Part shown: piece after piece, positions 55,790-64,000 of the stretch | How positions within the stretch are numbered: the first letter of the stretch is position 1 | How the letters are laid out: each line of letters starts with the position of its first letter | Assembly: GCF_004345325.1 (NCBI RefSeq) | Contig: NZ_SLVJ01000012.1 | Span: 62,001-126,000, forward strand | Direction of reading: 5' to 3' | Source: Acinetobacter calcoaceticus | GTDB taxonomy: Bacteria; Pseudomonadota; Gammaproteobacteria; Pseudomonadales; Moraxellaceae | DNA: 64,000 bases | Program-made: the position numbers and the translations under genes | The notes under the pieces: generated by a model | Seen by the model: only the letters and a program-made list of their open reading frames with translations | What the model was told of the DNA's origin: nothing | Databases searched by the model: none

Positions 55790-57256
55790 ATGTCACAGCA
55801 GTCTACACTTACGCGGGGTTTAAACACGCGTCATATACGGTTCTTGGCTTTGGGTTCTGCGATTGGAACCGGGTTGTTCTATGGGTCGGCCACGGCGATT
55901 AAAATGGCGGGACCTTCGGTACTGATGGCTTACCTGATTGCAGGCATCGCGGTGTATATCGTGATGCGTGCATTGGGTGAGATGGCCGTACACAACCCAG
56001 TATCGGGTTCATTTAGTCATTATGCATCTCAATATATTGGTCCTTTGGCGGGTTTTACCACCGGATGGACCTATGTGTTGGAGATGATCGTGGTGGCGCT
56101 TGCCGATGTCACTGCATTTAGTATCTACATGGGGTTTTGGTATCCCGATGTCGAACGCTGGGTCTGGATCATGTCGTTGATTTTATTTCTCGGCGCGATC
56201 AACTTGATCCATGTCAAAGTGTTTGGTGAACTGGAGTTTTGGTTATCCTTAATTAAAGTCACGGCGATTGGGGCGATGATTATTGGTGGCTTTGGCATCA
56301 TGTTCTATGGTTTCAATGCGGGTCAAGGCGGTGCAGTTGCGGTTTCTGGGATTGAAAACCTATGGATGCATGGCGGCTTTATGCCAAATGGCATACTTGG
56401 ATTCATTGCCTGTTTTACCGTGGTGGTGTTTGCCTTTGGTGGTATTGAAATTATTGGTATCACTGCAGGGGAGTCTGAAGATCCGAAGACCTCGATTCCT
56501 AAAGCGATTAATGCCGTGCCGATGCGAATCTTGTTGTTTTATGTCCTCACCATCTTTGTATTGATGTCGATTTTCCCATGGAATCAAATTGGCAGTCAGG
56601 GCAGTCCCTTTGTACAAATTTTCCAAAGTCTCGGCATCGAATCTGCTGCAACCATACTCAATATCGTGGTGATTACCGCTGCTGTATCCGCCATCAACAG
56701 TGATGTATTTGGTGCTGGACGGATGTTGTTTGGTATGGCCAATCGTGGTCAAGCACCGCAAGTATTCCAAAAAATCTCTAAAAATGGAGTGCCTTGGATG
56801 ACTGTAGTGGTGATGGTCGCCGTGCTGATGTTTGGTGTGGTGCTCAATGCCATGATTCCTGAAAGCGTATTCTTGATCATTGCTTCAATTGCGACCTTTG
56901 CTACGGTATGGGTGTGGTTGATGATCTTGTTGGCACAGATGGCCATGCGTCGAAAGCTATCGGTTGAAGAGATTAAAAAACTTGATTTTCCAATGTTTGC
57001 TTGGCCGATTGCACCCGCCTTGGCGATTGCATTCATGCTCTTTGTTCTCGGTATGATGGCGTACTTCCCGCAATCTAGAACCGCAATCTATGTGGGCATC
57101 TCATGGTTGTTGATCCTGACTGTGGCGTACAAGCTCTGGGTAAAACCCAATGAGCGCAACGACGAATCGGATACTGTGTCGCATCCATCCGCTTATCCAA
57201 CTGTGGATACTGCACCTGAGGCCAATACCAGCATCAAAACCAATCTAGAGCTTTAG
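55790..57256 (+). CDS. Amino-acid permease of the AAT family (probable histidine permease)
   Basis: A 488-residue APC-superfamily permease with twelve hydrophobic segments. The helix-1 signature is [39 protein letters not shown] and [20 protein letters not shown] follow, as in ProY/HutT-type carriers. ATG at 55790, with GGAG before it, is preferred over the TTG four codons upstream. It lies 66 bases after hutH in the same direction, so histidine (urocanate precursor) is the likely substrate, although AAT-family members can also carry proline or aromatic amino acids. Confidence 0.88.
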   Translation: MSQQSTLTRGLNTRHIRFLALGSAIGTGLFYGSATAIKMAGPSVLMAYLIAGIAVYIVMRALGEMAVHNPVSGSFSHYASQYIGPLAGFTTGWTYVLEMIVVALADVTAFSIYMGFWYPDVERWVWIMSLILFLGAINLIHVKVFGELEFWLSLIKVTAIGAMIIGGFGIMFYGFNAGQGGAVAVSGIENLWMHGGFMPNGILGFIACFTVVVFAFGGIEIIGITAGESEDPKTSIPKAINAVPMRILLFYVLTIFVLMSIFPWNQIGSQGSPFVQIFQSLGIESAATILNIVVITAAVSAINSDVFGAGRMLFGMANRGQAPQVFQKISKNGVPWMTVVVMVAVLMFGVVLNAMIPESVFLIIASIATFATVWVWLMILLAQMAMRRKLSVEEIKKLDFPMFAWPIAPALAIAFMLFVLGMMAYFPQSRTAIYVGISWLLILTVAYKLWVKPNERNDESDTVSHPSAYPTVDTAPEANTSIKTNLEL

Positions 57257-57779
57257 ATTGCATCATTTTCAGCACATGCAGCACTGATTGCGGTCAATGC
57301 TGCACATAAAACATTTTAACTTTTAAATCAAGTTAATTTAGGGGTGTGATTTGTAGTAAGAATCACCAGGAATGGCTTTTTTTGTGACCATTTATTGTAG
57401 GTATTTGAAAAAAGTGTTTTATTAAACAATATCTTGAAACGTTGTGTTCCATACGACTTTGATGAATAAATCTAAACAGTTTATTACAGCAACAAACAGA
57501 CATTATGGCAGGATTGATCAGGTGTTTTTTTAGCATTAAAACCACAGCAGCACAATATTGTGCAGGGTTTTAAGGTCAAAAAATAGTGGACTTTTTAGCT
57601 GTAATCCAACACCTGTCTTGTCACCCTTAAAAGGGGGTTTGGAAATAAATTGCAACGTTGATAGGTAAGGATCTAACCACTTATAAACGGGTAAGTGGTT
57701 TATGTTGTATAAATGATCGGTTTATGCAGCTAAAAATATAAATAGCGATAAAAGCGGAATAGCTTAAAGGACGGTTAAG
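57257..57779. other. Long 5' region of the glutamate dehydrogenase gene
   Basis: About 520 bases without a gene. It contains the perfect palindrome GCACAATATTGTGC (57550-57563) and the inverted repeat AACCACTTA-N8-TAAGTGGTT (57675-57700). The second lies about 80 bases before the start codon and may be an operator or mRNA hairpin. Confidence 0.45.
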
Positions 57780-59048
57780 ATGACTCTTTCCTATATAGAT
57801 GAAGAAAATGGTGCTTGGCAGACATATCTAGCACAGATTGATCGTGTTGCACCCTACTTAACCCATCTATCTGATTATATAGATACGCTCAAGCGCCCTA
57901 AACGTGCCTTGATCGTAGATGTGCCAATCGTCATGGATGATGGTTCGATCCAGCATTTTGAAGGATATCGTGTACAGCACAATTTATCGCGTGGTCCCGG
58001 CAAAGGCGGGATACGTTATCACCCGGATGTGGATTTGAGTGAAGTGATGGCATTGTCCGCATGGATGACCATTAAAACTGCTGTCCTCAATCTGCCTTTT
58101 GGGGGTGCCAAAGGTGGGGTGCGTGTCGATCCACGTAAACTTTCCACACGTGAGTTAGAGCGCCTCACACGTCGTTTTACCACCGAAATCAGTCCGATTA
58201 TCGGTGCTCAAAAAGATATTCCTGCACCCGATGTCGGCACCAATGCGCACATTATGGGTTGGATGATGGACACCTATTCATCGACACAAGGTCATACTGT
58301 GACTGGTGTGGTGACGGGTAAACCGATCCATTTAGGCGGTTCATTGGGACGGGTTAAAGCCACCGGTCGTGGGGTGTTTATTACCGGTCGTCATGTGGCC
58401 AACAGCATTGGGTTAAAACTCGAAGGCGCCAAAGTGGCGGTGCAAGGTTTTGGTAATGTGGGTGGTGAAGCAGCATTGTTATTTGCGGAAGCCAAAGCGA
58501 TTGTGACCTGTGTACAAGATCATACGGGTACGATTTACAATCCAAATGGATTGCCAGTAGAAGCATTGATCGCCCATGTTGAAAAACATCAAGGGGTGGG
58601 TGGTTTTGCTGATGCGATTGCGATAGACAATGAAGCGTTCTGGGATGCAGAAATCGACATCGTTATCCCTGCTGCACTTGAAGGTCAAATTACCGTCGAT
58701 CGCGCGCGTCGCTTGAATGCTAAAATGGTGCTCGAAGGCGCCAATGGTCCAACCTATCCTGAAGCAGACGATATTTTGATCGAGCGTGGTGTGGTCGTGG
58801 TTCCCGATGTGATTTGTAATGCCGGTGGTGTAACCGTCAGTTACTTCGAATGGGTACAAGACATGGCCAGCTATTTCTGGAGTGAAGATGAGATTAACCA
58901 ACGCTTAGACAAATTGATGGTTCAAGCCGTAGAAGATGTTTGGCGCTGTGCTCATGAAAACAAATGTACCATGCGTACGGCAGCGTACATCTTGGCCTGT
59001 GAACGGATCTTGTTAGCACGTCAAGAACGCGGGATTTTCCCAGGTTAA
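57780..59048 (+). CDS. Glutamate dehydrogenase (Glu/Leu/Phe/Val family)
   Basis: A 422-residue dehydrogenase that converts glutamate to 2-oxoglutarate and ammonia. Seen are GPGKGGIRYHPDVDLSEVMA, the catalytic Lys region LPFGGAKGGVRVDPRKLS, DIPAPDVGTNAHIMGWMMD, the dinucleotide-binding AVQGFGNVGGEAALLFAE, and VLEGANGPTYPEAD. Length is normal for the small hexameric type. Placed after hutH and a permease, it would finish the breakdown of histidine-derived glutamate, though it has its own long 5' region and terminator and is a separate unit. Confidence 0.93.
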   Translation: MTLSYIDEENGAWQTYLAQIDRVAPYLTHLSDYIDTLKRPKRALIVDVPIVMDDGSIQHFEGYRVQHNLSRGPGKGGIRYHPDVDLSEVMALSAWMTIKTAVLNLPFGGAKGGVRVDPRKLSTRELERLTRRFTTEISPIIGAQKDIPAPDVGTNAHIMGWMMDTYSSTQGHTVTGVVTGKPIHLGGSLGRVKATGRGVFITGRHVANSIGLKLEGAKVAVQGFGNVGGEAALLFAEAKAIVTCVQDHTGTIYNPNGLPVEALIAHVEKHQGVGGFADAIAIDNEAFWDAEIDIVIPAALEGQITVDRARRLNAKMVLEGANGPTYPEADDILIERGVVVVPDVICNAGGVTVSYFEWVQDMASYFWSEDEINQRLDKLMVQAVEDVWRCAHENKCTMRTAAYILACERILLARQERGIFPG

Positions 59049-59153
59049 GCAAGCACAGATTGATCCCTATCATTTCATCGCCATGCACCTAAGGATGGAG
59101 ATGAAGTGGAGGATGGGGATCATGGCATTTAGATAAGACTGAGTTACTCCTTT

Positions 59154-59186
59154 AGCACTGTGTTAGACCCACAGTGCTATTTTTTT
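59154..59186 (+). terminator. Terminator after glutamate dehydrogenase gene
   Basis: AGCACTGTG and CACAGTGCT form a perfect 9-bp stem around a seven-base loop, followed by seven T. Confidence 0.9.
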
Positions 59187-59206
59187 GCGATGCTCAAGAC
59201 CAAAGC

Positions 59207-60037
59207 TTAGAGCATGTTTTTTAATTCCTGCGCTGTGTCTTGTAACAGCGGCAAGATATGTTGAATCAGATAGTCTTGGGTATTTTTACTGGTGGACGAA
59301 ACGATATTCAGCGCCGCCACCACCTGAGTGTTTTGGTTATAGATCGGCACGGCTAAAGCATGTACGCCCAGTTCATGCTCCTCACTGGAATAACACCAAT
59401 CTTGATTTTTCACCTCGTCGAGTAGCGCAAGAAACTGCGCGTTATCGGTATGGCTATATTTGGTCAAACGCTGTAGGGGATGTTGCTCTAACCAATGGCG
59501 TTGTTGCGTCGCGTCTAAGTGCGCCAATAACATTTTACCTGCCGAGGTGGCATGTGCGGGTAAGCGATTTCCCAAATGCAGACCATAAGGATTGACCCGA
59601 TCGGTTTGCTGATGTGCCGAACTACGTGCAATGGTAATGGCCTCATAGCCATCTAAAACCATAATCGAATAAATCAGTGAACTGCTTTGCGTCAGTTGAT
59701 TGAGCAGCGGTTGCGATATTTTGGGTAAATGGGCGCCGCCTAAGTAGGCACCTGAAAATTTTAAAACTTTGGGGCTAAGATAAAAATAATTCGCATCAGA
59801 CTCCAAATATCCTAGATATTCAAGGCTTAATAGGTGACGGCGCGCTGCTGCTCGGGTCATGCCTGTGCGTTCAGCAGCCATCGAAATATTCAGACGATGT
59901 CGATCGGTACCAAAACTTTCTAAGATCGCCATACCTTTGCCCAGACCCGCAATAAAATCTTCATGACGTATGCTTTTTTTAGTGTCTGGGTGAATCAGTA
60001 TTTTAGGGGATTGCGCTGTCATTAACTTCGGCTCCAT
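59207..60037 (-). CDS. IclR-family regulator, PcaU/PobR type
   Basis: A 276-residue IclR-type regulator. Start MEPKLMTAQSPK, then IRHEDFIAGLGKGMAILESF leading into a winged helix-turn-helix (LNISMAAERTGMTRAAARRH, LLSLEYLGYLESDANYF). The effector domain has YGLHLGNRLPAHATSAGKML and SSEEHELGVHALAVPIYNQN. This closely resembles PcaU of A. baylyi, which activates the pca-qui genes in response to protocatechuate. ATG at 60037 is chosen over the TTG four codons before it. It is divergent from a PcaD-like hydrolase gene, as PcaU is from the pca operon, but the other pca genes are missing. Confidence 0.88.
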   Translation of the reverse strand: MEPKLMTAQSPKILIHPDTKKSIRHEDFIAGLGKGMAILESFGTDRHRLNISMAAERTGMTRAAARRHLLSLEYLGYLESDANYFYLSPKVLKFSGAYLGGAHLPKISQPLLNQLTQSSSLIYSIMVLDGYEAITIARSSAHQQTDRVNPYGLHLGNRLPAHATSAGKMLLAHLDATQQRHWLEQHPLQRLTKYSHTDNAQFLALLDEVKNQDWCYSSEEHELGVHALAVPIYNQNTQVVAALNIVSSTSKNTQDYLIQHILPLLQDTAQELKNML

Positions 60038-60319
60038 GCATTCAATCAACGTTCATGTTCAACGAACGAGCAGAAATTAGCATGAATATGGTTATGCGGG
60101 GAATAAATTTAAATTGATTCTCAATTCTGCACTGAGTCGCTAAAAAATCTTGTTTATAACATGAATTGCGCTGAGCGATAGGGTTTAAACCGCCGTGTTC
60201 ATAAATGGACAAATAAAACTGTCTAAAAAGGCAAGATTTTGAATAGATGAAGATTATATAGTAAATGCGAACAAAACCATTGCGTTTAAACAATCGATAC
60301 TCAGACATCAACCTGTTTG
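60038..60319. promoter_or_regulatory. Divergent regulatory region between IclR and PcaD-like genes
   Basis: About 280 bases without a gene. CGTTC-N9-GAACG (60050-60068) lies just before the regulator start and could be an autoregulatory or PcaU-type operator. The rest is AT-rich and should carry the divergent promoters. Confidence 0.45.
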
Positions 60320-60370
60320 CCGGGGCTTGTCAAGCACGCTCAGGGGAGCGTAAGCCACGGCTTTTTTTTT
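60320..60370 (+). terminator. Intrinsic terminator in the leader of the PcaD-like gene
   Basis: A two-part stem: CCG.GGCTT pairs with AAGCC.CGG, and inside it ACGCTC pairs with GAGCGT around AGGG. Nine or more T follow. It ends only 49 bases before the PcaD-like start codon, so it is either an attenuator or the terminator of a gene that has been deleted upstream. Confidence 0.75.
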
Positions 60371-60418
60371 CTCTCACATGATCTATGCCGTCCATGCTGA
60401 ATTCAGAGGAGTAAGTCC

Positions 60419-61204
60419 ATGAATATCATGATCCCCAATCGCCATGGCTATCGACTAGCAGTACAAGTGCAAGGGCCTGATCATGCAGAGCCGATCATTT
60501 TTTTAAATGCACTGGGCACGGATCATGGCATGTGGCAGTACCAAGTGGCTGAATTAGAAAAAGACTTTCGAGTACTGACATTTGATACGCGTGGACATGG
60601 TCAAAGCGATGCAATGGAAACCAATAGTTTGCAGGATATGGCTGAAGATGTGATTGATATACTGGATGCATTCAGCATTAAAAAAGCCCATATCTGCGGT
60701 ATTTCCATAGGTGGATTGATAGGGTTAAAGCTAGCCAATATTGCAAGTGATCGTTTGTTGAGTATGACTTTGGCCAATACCGCTGCACGGATCGGATGCG
60801 CAGAAAAATGGGTGAATCAAGCCAAAACAGTTGAGCGTAAAGGGTTGACCGGCATTGTCAACAAAATGCCACGGCGGTGGTTTAGTTCAGGCTTTGACTA
60901 TAAACAGGATGTAGTCGCACAGCGTAGTTTGGGCATGTTGGAAAAAACCTCAGCTCAAGGCTTTGCTGATGCTTGTCGCGCCTTGGCAAATAATAATCTC
61001 ATGCCGCAGCAAGAATCCATTCAGCTTCCTTGTTTGATTATTGCAGGTGCAGTTGATCCCTTGACTCGACTTAAAGATGTTCGGGATTTACATGCGCGGA
61101 TTAAACATAGTCGACTCTGCATCCTAGATGCTTCGCATCTGTCGAATATCGAAAGACCGCAAGCTTTTTTTCAAATTTTTAGATTATTTATACGTTCTAT
61201 TTAA
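60419..61204 (+). CDS. PcaD-like alpha/beta hydrolase (3-oxoadipate enol-lactonase family)
   Basis: A 261-residue alpha/beta hydrolase. Seen are IIFLNALGTDHGMWQYQVAE with the oxyanion region, FDTRGHGQSD, the nucleophile elbow ICGISIGGLIGLKLA, the Asp region IIAGAVDPLTRL and the catalytic His in LDASHLSNIERP. This is the pattern of 3-oxoadipate enol-lactonases, which act late in the beta-ketoadipate pathway. AGAGGAG precedes the ATG. None of the usual pca neighbours (pcaI, J, F, B, K, C, H, G) follows. A terminator in front raises doubt about its expression. Confidence 0.82.
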   Translation: MNIMIPNRHGYRLAVQVQGPDHAEPIIFLNALGTDHGMWQYQVAELEKDFRVLTFDTRGHGQSDAMETNSLQDMAEDVIDILDAFSIKKAHICGISIGGLIGLKLANIASDRLLSMTLANTAARIGCAEKWVNQAKTVERKGLTGIVNKMPRRWFSSGFDYKQDVVAQRSLGMLEKTSAQGFADACRALANNNLMPQQESIQLPCLIIAGAVDPLTRLKDVRDLHARIKHSRLCILDASHLSNIERPQAFFQIFRLFIRSI

Positions 61205-61324
61205 AGCCAGATCAGGACGATCGCGTACACCGAATCAAGCTATACAGCACGTGTAAGCAGGCTATTGGCTGCCGAGTTAGGGGCTGAAGTTTATACACAT
61301 CAATGCGTAAATTTAAAATTATAA
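61205..61324 (+). pseudogene. Coding debris, possibly from a metal-binding periplasmic protein
   Basis: One frame reads SQIRTIAYTESSYTARVSR followed by LLAAELGAEVYTHQCV and then a stop at 61322. There is no start codon and no match to the preceding hydrolase. The pattern resembles the late part of metal ABC-transporter binding proteins, where a Thr-Glu stretch precedes a helix and Gly-Ala-x-Val. The likeness is slight and the naming is a guess; that it is broken coding sequence is more certain. Confidence 0.35.
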
Positions 61325-61330
61325 CGAGGA

Positions 61331-61349
61331 CTACAGTTTGAAACTGTAG
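61331..61349. promoter_or_regulatory. Perfect palindrome, possible operator
   Basis: CTACAGTTT-G-AAACTGTAG, nine-base arms around a single base, lies about 120 bases before the truncated PQQ-dehydrogenase-like gene. With a one-base centre it is better suited to a protein dimer than to an RNA hairpin. Confidence 0.4.
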
Positions 61350-61468
61350 CGAGTGTTTGAATAGCAGATTGAGTTGGCTGATTTAATCTGCAGGTGGTTT
61401 TGATTTGCGACCTGCATTATAACGCGGGTCGTGGGGGATGTAGTATATACATGGCTGGAGGTATGACC

Positions 61469-62179
61469 ATGTCAGAACCTGTAATGAGGTCTGGGTCTTT
61501 TGTTGAATTTTGGGGTTGTATCCTTGGGGCGGGATTGTTATTAACCGGTGTTTACTATTTGGTCGCATGTAGAGAATTACGTCTCTTGGTAGAGACTTGG
61601 TACTTTATGAGTGCTGGTTTATTAACAACGATCTCGGCGGTATATGTATTAAGAAAAAGAACCATGGGTTTATGTCTATTTGTATTGGTTTTTCTTGGGG
61701 CGATCATTTGGTCTTTAAAAGATCCCAATGGGGATTTGAGAGCATTATTTTCTAGGCTGATTTTTCCGACCAGCTTGCTCACGGTGTTGTTATTCACCTT
61801 GCCTCGGTTGCGTCATCTGCAACTAAAAAGCAATTTTGCAATACAGGCCTATGGTATCGCTATAGTATTGACCATGGTGATGTTAACCACACTGCATCAA
61901 CTATTATTACCACAACCTTTAGTCAGGCTTGGGCTTAATGACTGGCACTTACAACCCGTTGAACGACCATTTCAGCAGATTGACGTGACTGGTTCTGCGA
62001 ATGACCAACATGTGAATCGATTTCTCAGCATGTATCAAGTAAATATCAATCAAGTACACCGCTTAAAACACGTGTGGCTCAATCCAAACCGTGATTTGAA
62101 TATATGCAGCTTCAATTCTACAGATGATCATAAATTGGCTATGCAAGTTGATGGTCGTATCGAAATGGTTTGGCATTGA
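61469..62179 (+). CDS. Membrane anchor of a PQQ-dependent dehydrogenase, truncated (QuiA-like)
   Basis: A 236-residue protein with five membrane helices in the first 150 residues (CILGAGLLLTGVYYLVAC, WYFMSAGLLTTISAVYVL, LCLFVLVFLGAIIW, LIFPTSLLTVLLFTLP, IAIVLTMVMLTTL). This is the anchor layout of membrane-bound PQQ glucose/quinate dehydrogenases. After it NRFLSMYQVNINQVHRLKHVW corresponds to the start of the propeller domain; then the protein runs out, whereas such enzymes have about 800 residues. It therefore cannot be an active dehydrogenase. ATG at 61469 has GGAGG seven bases before it. It is most likely a remnant, though the frame is intact. Confidence 0.6.
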   Translation: MSEPVMRSGSFVEFWGCILGAGLLLTGVYYLVACRELRLLVETWYFMSAGLLTTISAVYVLRKRTMGLCLFVLVFLGAIIWSLKDPNGDLRALFSRLIFPTSLLTVLLFTLPRLRHLQLKSNFAIQAYGIAIVLTMVMLTTLHQLLLPQPLVRLGLNDWHLQPVERPFQQIDVTGSANDQHVNRFLSMYQVNINQVHRLKHVWLNPNRDLNICSFNSTDDHKLAMQVDGRIEMVWH

Positions 62180-62220
62180 TTGTGGATAGTCAAAGCCAAC
62201 TCTGCCTATTTAAATGCTGA

Positions 62221-62544
62221 GTTGGCCCTTTTCTAAACCATCGGTGCGATGCTGAACCGAATATCGTCATTCCACAATTTAACTATCGCTATTGTCAAAA
62301 CAAAGATCGAGGGGATGGAAAAAAGCGAGCTGCATTTAAATGGCCGGGCTATGAGGCCTATCAAAGCAGCAGTAAGGAAAAATGCTACAAAACTCAGGAT
62401 CTATCCCAGTTAATAGCTTGGGAAAATGCAGTGGCGGTGATCGATGCACGTTTACGTTTCAATACCGAAACATGTTCGTTTGCATTGCATGATGAAGACC
62501 CGCAGTGGCGTTATCATTATGGCTTTGGTATTTACACTGCTTAA
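62221..62544 (+). pseudogene. 3' fragment of an unrecognised gene
   Basis: An open frame of 107 codons lies between stop codons at 62218 and 62542, with no ATG, and only internal GTG/TTG codons far inside. It reads like real protein: IVIPQFNYRYCQNKDRG, RAAFKWPGYEAYQSSSKEKC, IAWENAVAVIDARLRFNTET and HDEDPQWRYHYGFGIYTA at the end. I do not know the family. It is probably the last third of a gene whose beginning was lost in the same decay that truncated the gene before it. Confidence 0.5.
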
Positions 62545-62619
62545 TCGATCAAAATTTTAAGCGTTAATTTAGTTCTTAATGGGTCTGTCTTAAGCATATT
62601 AACTGCGCTTTACTCTCCC

Positions 62620-62642
62620 AAACCACCTTAAGGTGGTTTTTT
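62620..62642 (+). terminator. Rho-independent terminator
   Basis: AAACCACCTT/AAGGTGGTTT followed by T. It closes the fragment at 62221-62544. Confidence 0.85.
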
Positions 62643-64000
62643 AATGGGTTTGAAAATAAAAATAGAGCTAAATTTATTATCTGAAGGGCAGTTTTGAGTT
62701 GTTTATTATGGGCTATTGATTATGTTTTTAGCTTTAATGTGATTACTTTGAAGAAATATTGCTGCTTCGAATACCTTAATAATTGTAGGTGTTTATCGGT
62801 TTTTGTTACTTAAATGCTGAGATTTTATGTCTGATAAACCATTTTATGAAGTGGAGATAAATTGAATCAAATTTTGAATTAAATTTTATTAAATTAAAAC
62901 TTGAAAATGAGTGCATGCATTTCAATTTTATTATCTTGCCTTGGTTCTATATTGGTGCATTTTTAAAAAACAAATATTATTTAAAGCCAATGTTAAAGAG
63001 CTTTTAATGATAATAATTCTTTATTGGCTGCAGTTGGGTTGGTGTGGCTTGTTTGATTTTTTAACTGCTGGTCAAAAAATATAAAAAATAGCAGGCGGGG
63101 ATTGATTCTTGCTGTAATTTTATTTTGATTATTATAAATAGAATATTTTGGTGCGTTTTTATATTTCAATTGAATTGGTATTATTTGTTGAGTTATTTTT
63201 TGGTGCAAAAAAAGTCGATTAAATGGAGGTTGGGGTGGGAGTGTTTAGCGCCATTAAAGAATGTTGGGAATTAGACATCATGTAAAGTGTGTATTGTTGT
63301 ATGGGATTGGTTGGATCTTAATAATATCAGCTCTGCTTTAAATAAAAGCACAAAAGCTAAATTTTTGGATATGTGTTATTAGAATGCTTTGTGTAAATAC
63401 ACAATATAAAATACTTTAAAATTAACATGTTAGTTTTAACAAATGTAAAACAAATCAAACTAAGTATTATGTGAAAAATATTTTATTTAATCGGACTGAA
63501 TAAACCGAGATGAGTTATTTTTATTCAATATAAAACAAGTACTTAGTGTTTTTTATTGGGTTTTTTGTGCATTTGTATTATTGCTACTGCATAGCGGATT
63601 TAAGCTCATAAACTCAGTTTTTATGGCTGTAGAATGTGATGCAGTGGTAATAATAAGTTATTGAAAAATAAGAAACGATTGAGAACTAAAACTTGATCGA
63701 AATAAACCAAGAAAATTTTATGTCTATGTTTTAGTCCTCTTCGATATATTCAAATCTTACATTACGTGTTTATTTTCATGTGGTTTGAGGTTGGTGTTTT
63801 TTATTCAAGGTGGTAGATCGCTCAAGGGGATGGTGATGAATATATACCATTGTTTTTATTAGAATTTTAAATTACAGGGATGTCGTGTTGTTAAGTGCTT
63901 ATAGGTAAATAGATGGATTTTATTTAATTTAAGCAACTCATCATGACTGTATAAGCCTTGCATTTACTGTAAGTCGAACCCTTGTATTTAAAATTTGAGT
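62643..64000. other. AT-rich stretch without recognisable genes
   Basis: About 1.36 kb of very AT-rich sequence to the window edge. The only sizeable frame (62993-63208, minus) is a low-complexity Lys/Asn/Ile-rich translation without a family pattern, and I take it as chance. No RNA, repeat or phage/insertion-sequence end was recognised. It could be the long 5' region of a gene beyond the window or an acquired segment. Confidence 0.45.

Noticed and set aside
62993..63208. 71-codon minus-strand frame in the AT-rich right end
   Set aside because: Low-complexity Lys/Asn/Ile/Leu content reflects base composition; no family or start signal.

Overview
The window looks like a chromosomal segment of an Acinetobacter species. 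Reasons are the moderate-to-low GC content, the ubiC-ubiA pair, a DcaP-like porin, OprD-type porins, and remnants of benzoate (ben) and pca-qui genes of the kind known from Acinetobacter baylyi. The CRISPR repeats are also of the type I-F sort common in this genus. All assignments come from reading translated sequence and recalling families; no database search was run.

Layout. 1-1.7 kb: a NarL-type response regulator overlapping a sensor kinase that runs off the left edge. 1.9-11.2 kb: a minus-strand aromatic/amide catabolic cluster (amidase, NTF2-like protein, Rieske dioxygenase alpha and beta, reductase, OprD porin, MFS transporter, LysR regulator, crotonase). 12-20.5 kb: an oxalate/formate-type transporter, moaE-moaD-moaA, a molybdopterin formate dehydrogenase-like enzyme and fdhD, with three copies of an intergenic repeat. 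20.7-28 kb: RNase Z, an orphan RtcR, a DinB-like protein, a nitronate monooxygenase, a radical SAM/DNA-metabolism gene pair and a VIT-family transporter. 28.5-42.4 kb: mostly housekeeping genes (MHS transporter, M20 amidohydrolase, ahpF, ahpC, ubiC, ubiA, two tandem lipoprotein hydrolases, three tRNA-Asn genes, gloB).

42.9-49.2 kb is the most interesting part. It is a compact, AT-rich type I-F2 (I-Fv) CRISPR-Cas locus with cas3, cas7fv, cas5fv and cas6f. There is no cas1, and the Cas3 has no Cas2 domain in front of its HD domain, so no adaptation module is visible. The array has nine identical 28-nt repeats. Its trailer holds three 62-nt 'expanded' repeats, in which the short loop of the Cas6f hairpin is replaced by a longer palindromic segment. 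Two of them are followed by almost the same palindromic 'spacer'.

49.3-64 kb: a DUF2939 protein; benE next to a benC'-'benD deletion scar; a porin; hutH with an amino-acid permease; a glutamate dehydrogenase; and what appears to be a decayed pca-qui locus (PcaU-like regulator, PcaD-like hydrolase behind an intrinsic terminator, coding debris, and a PQQ-dehydrogenase membrane anchor cut off at the start of the propeller). The last 1.4 kb is an AT-rich stretch without a recognisable gene. Two separate scars of beta-ketoadipate pathway genes suggest that this lineage has lost part of that catabolism while keeping a different dioxygenase cluster.
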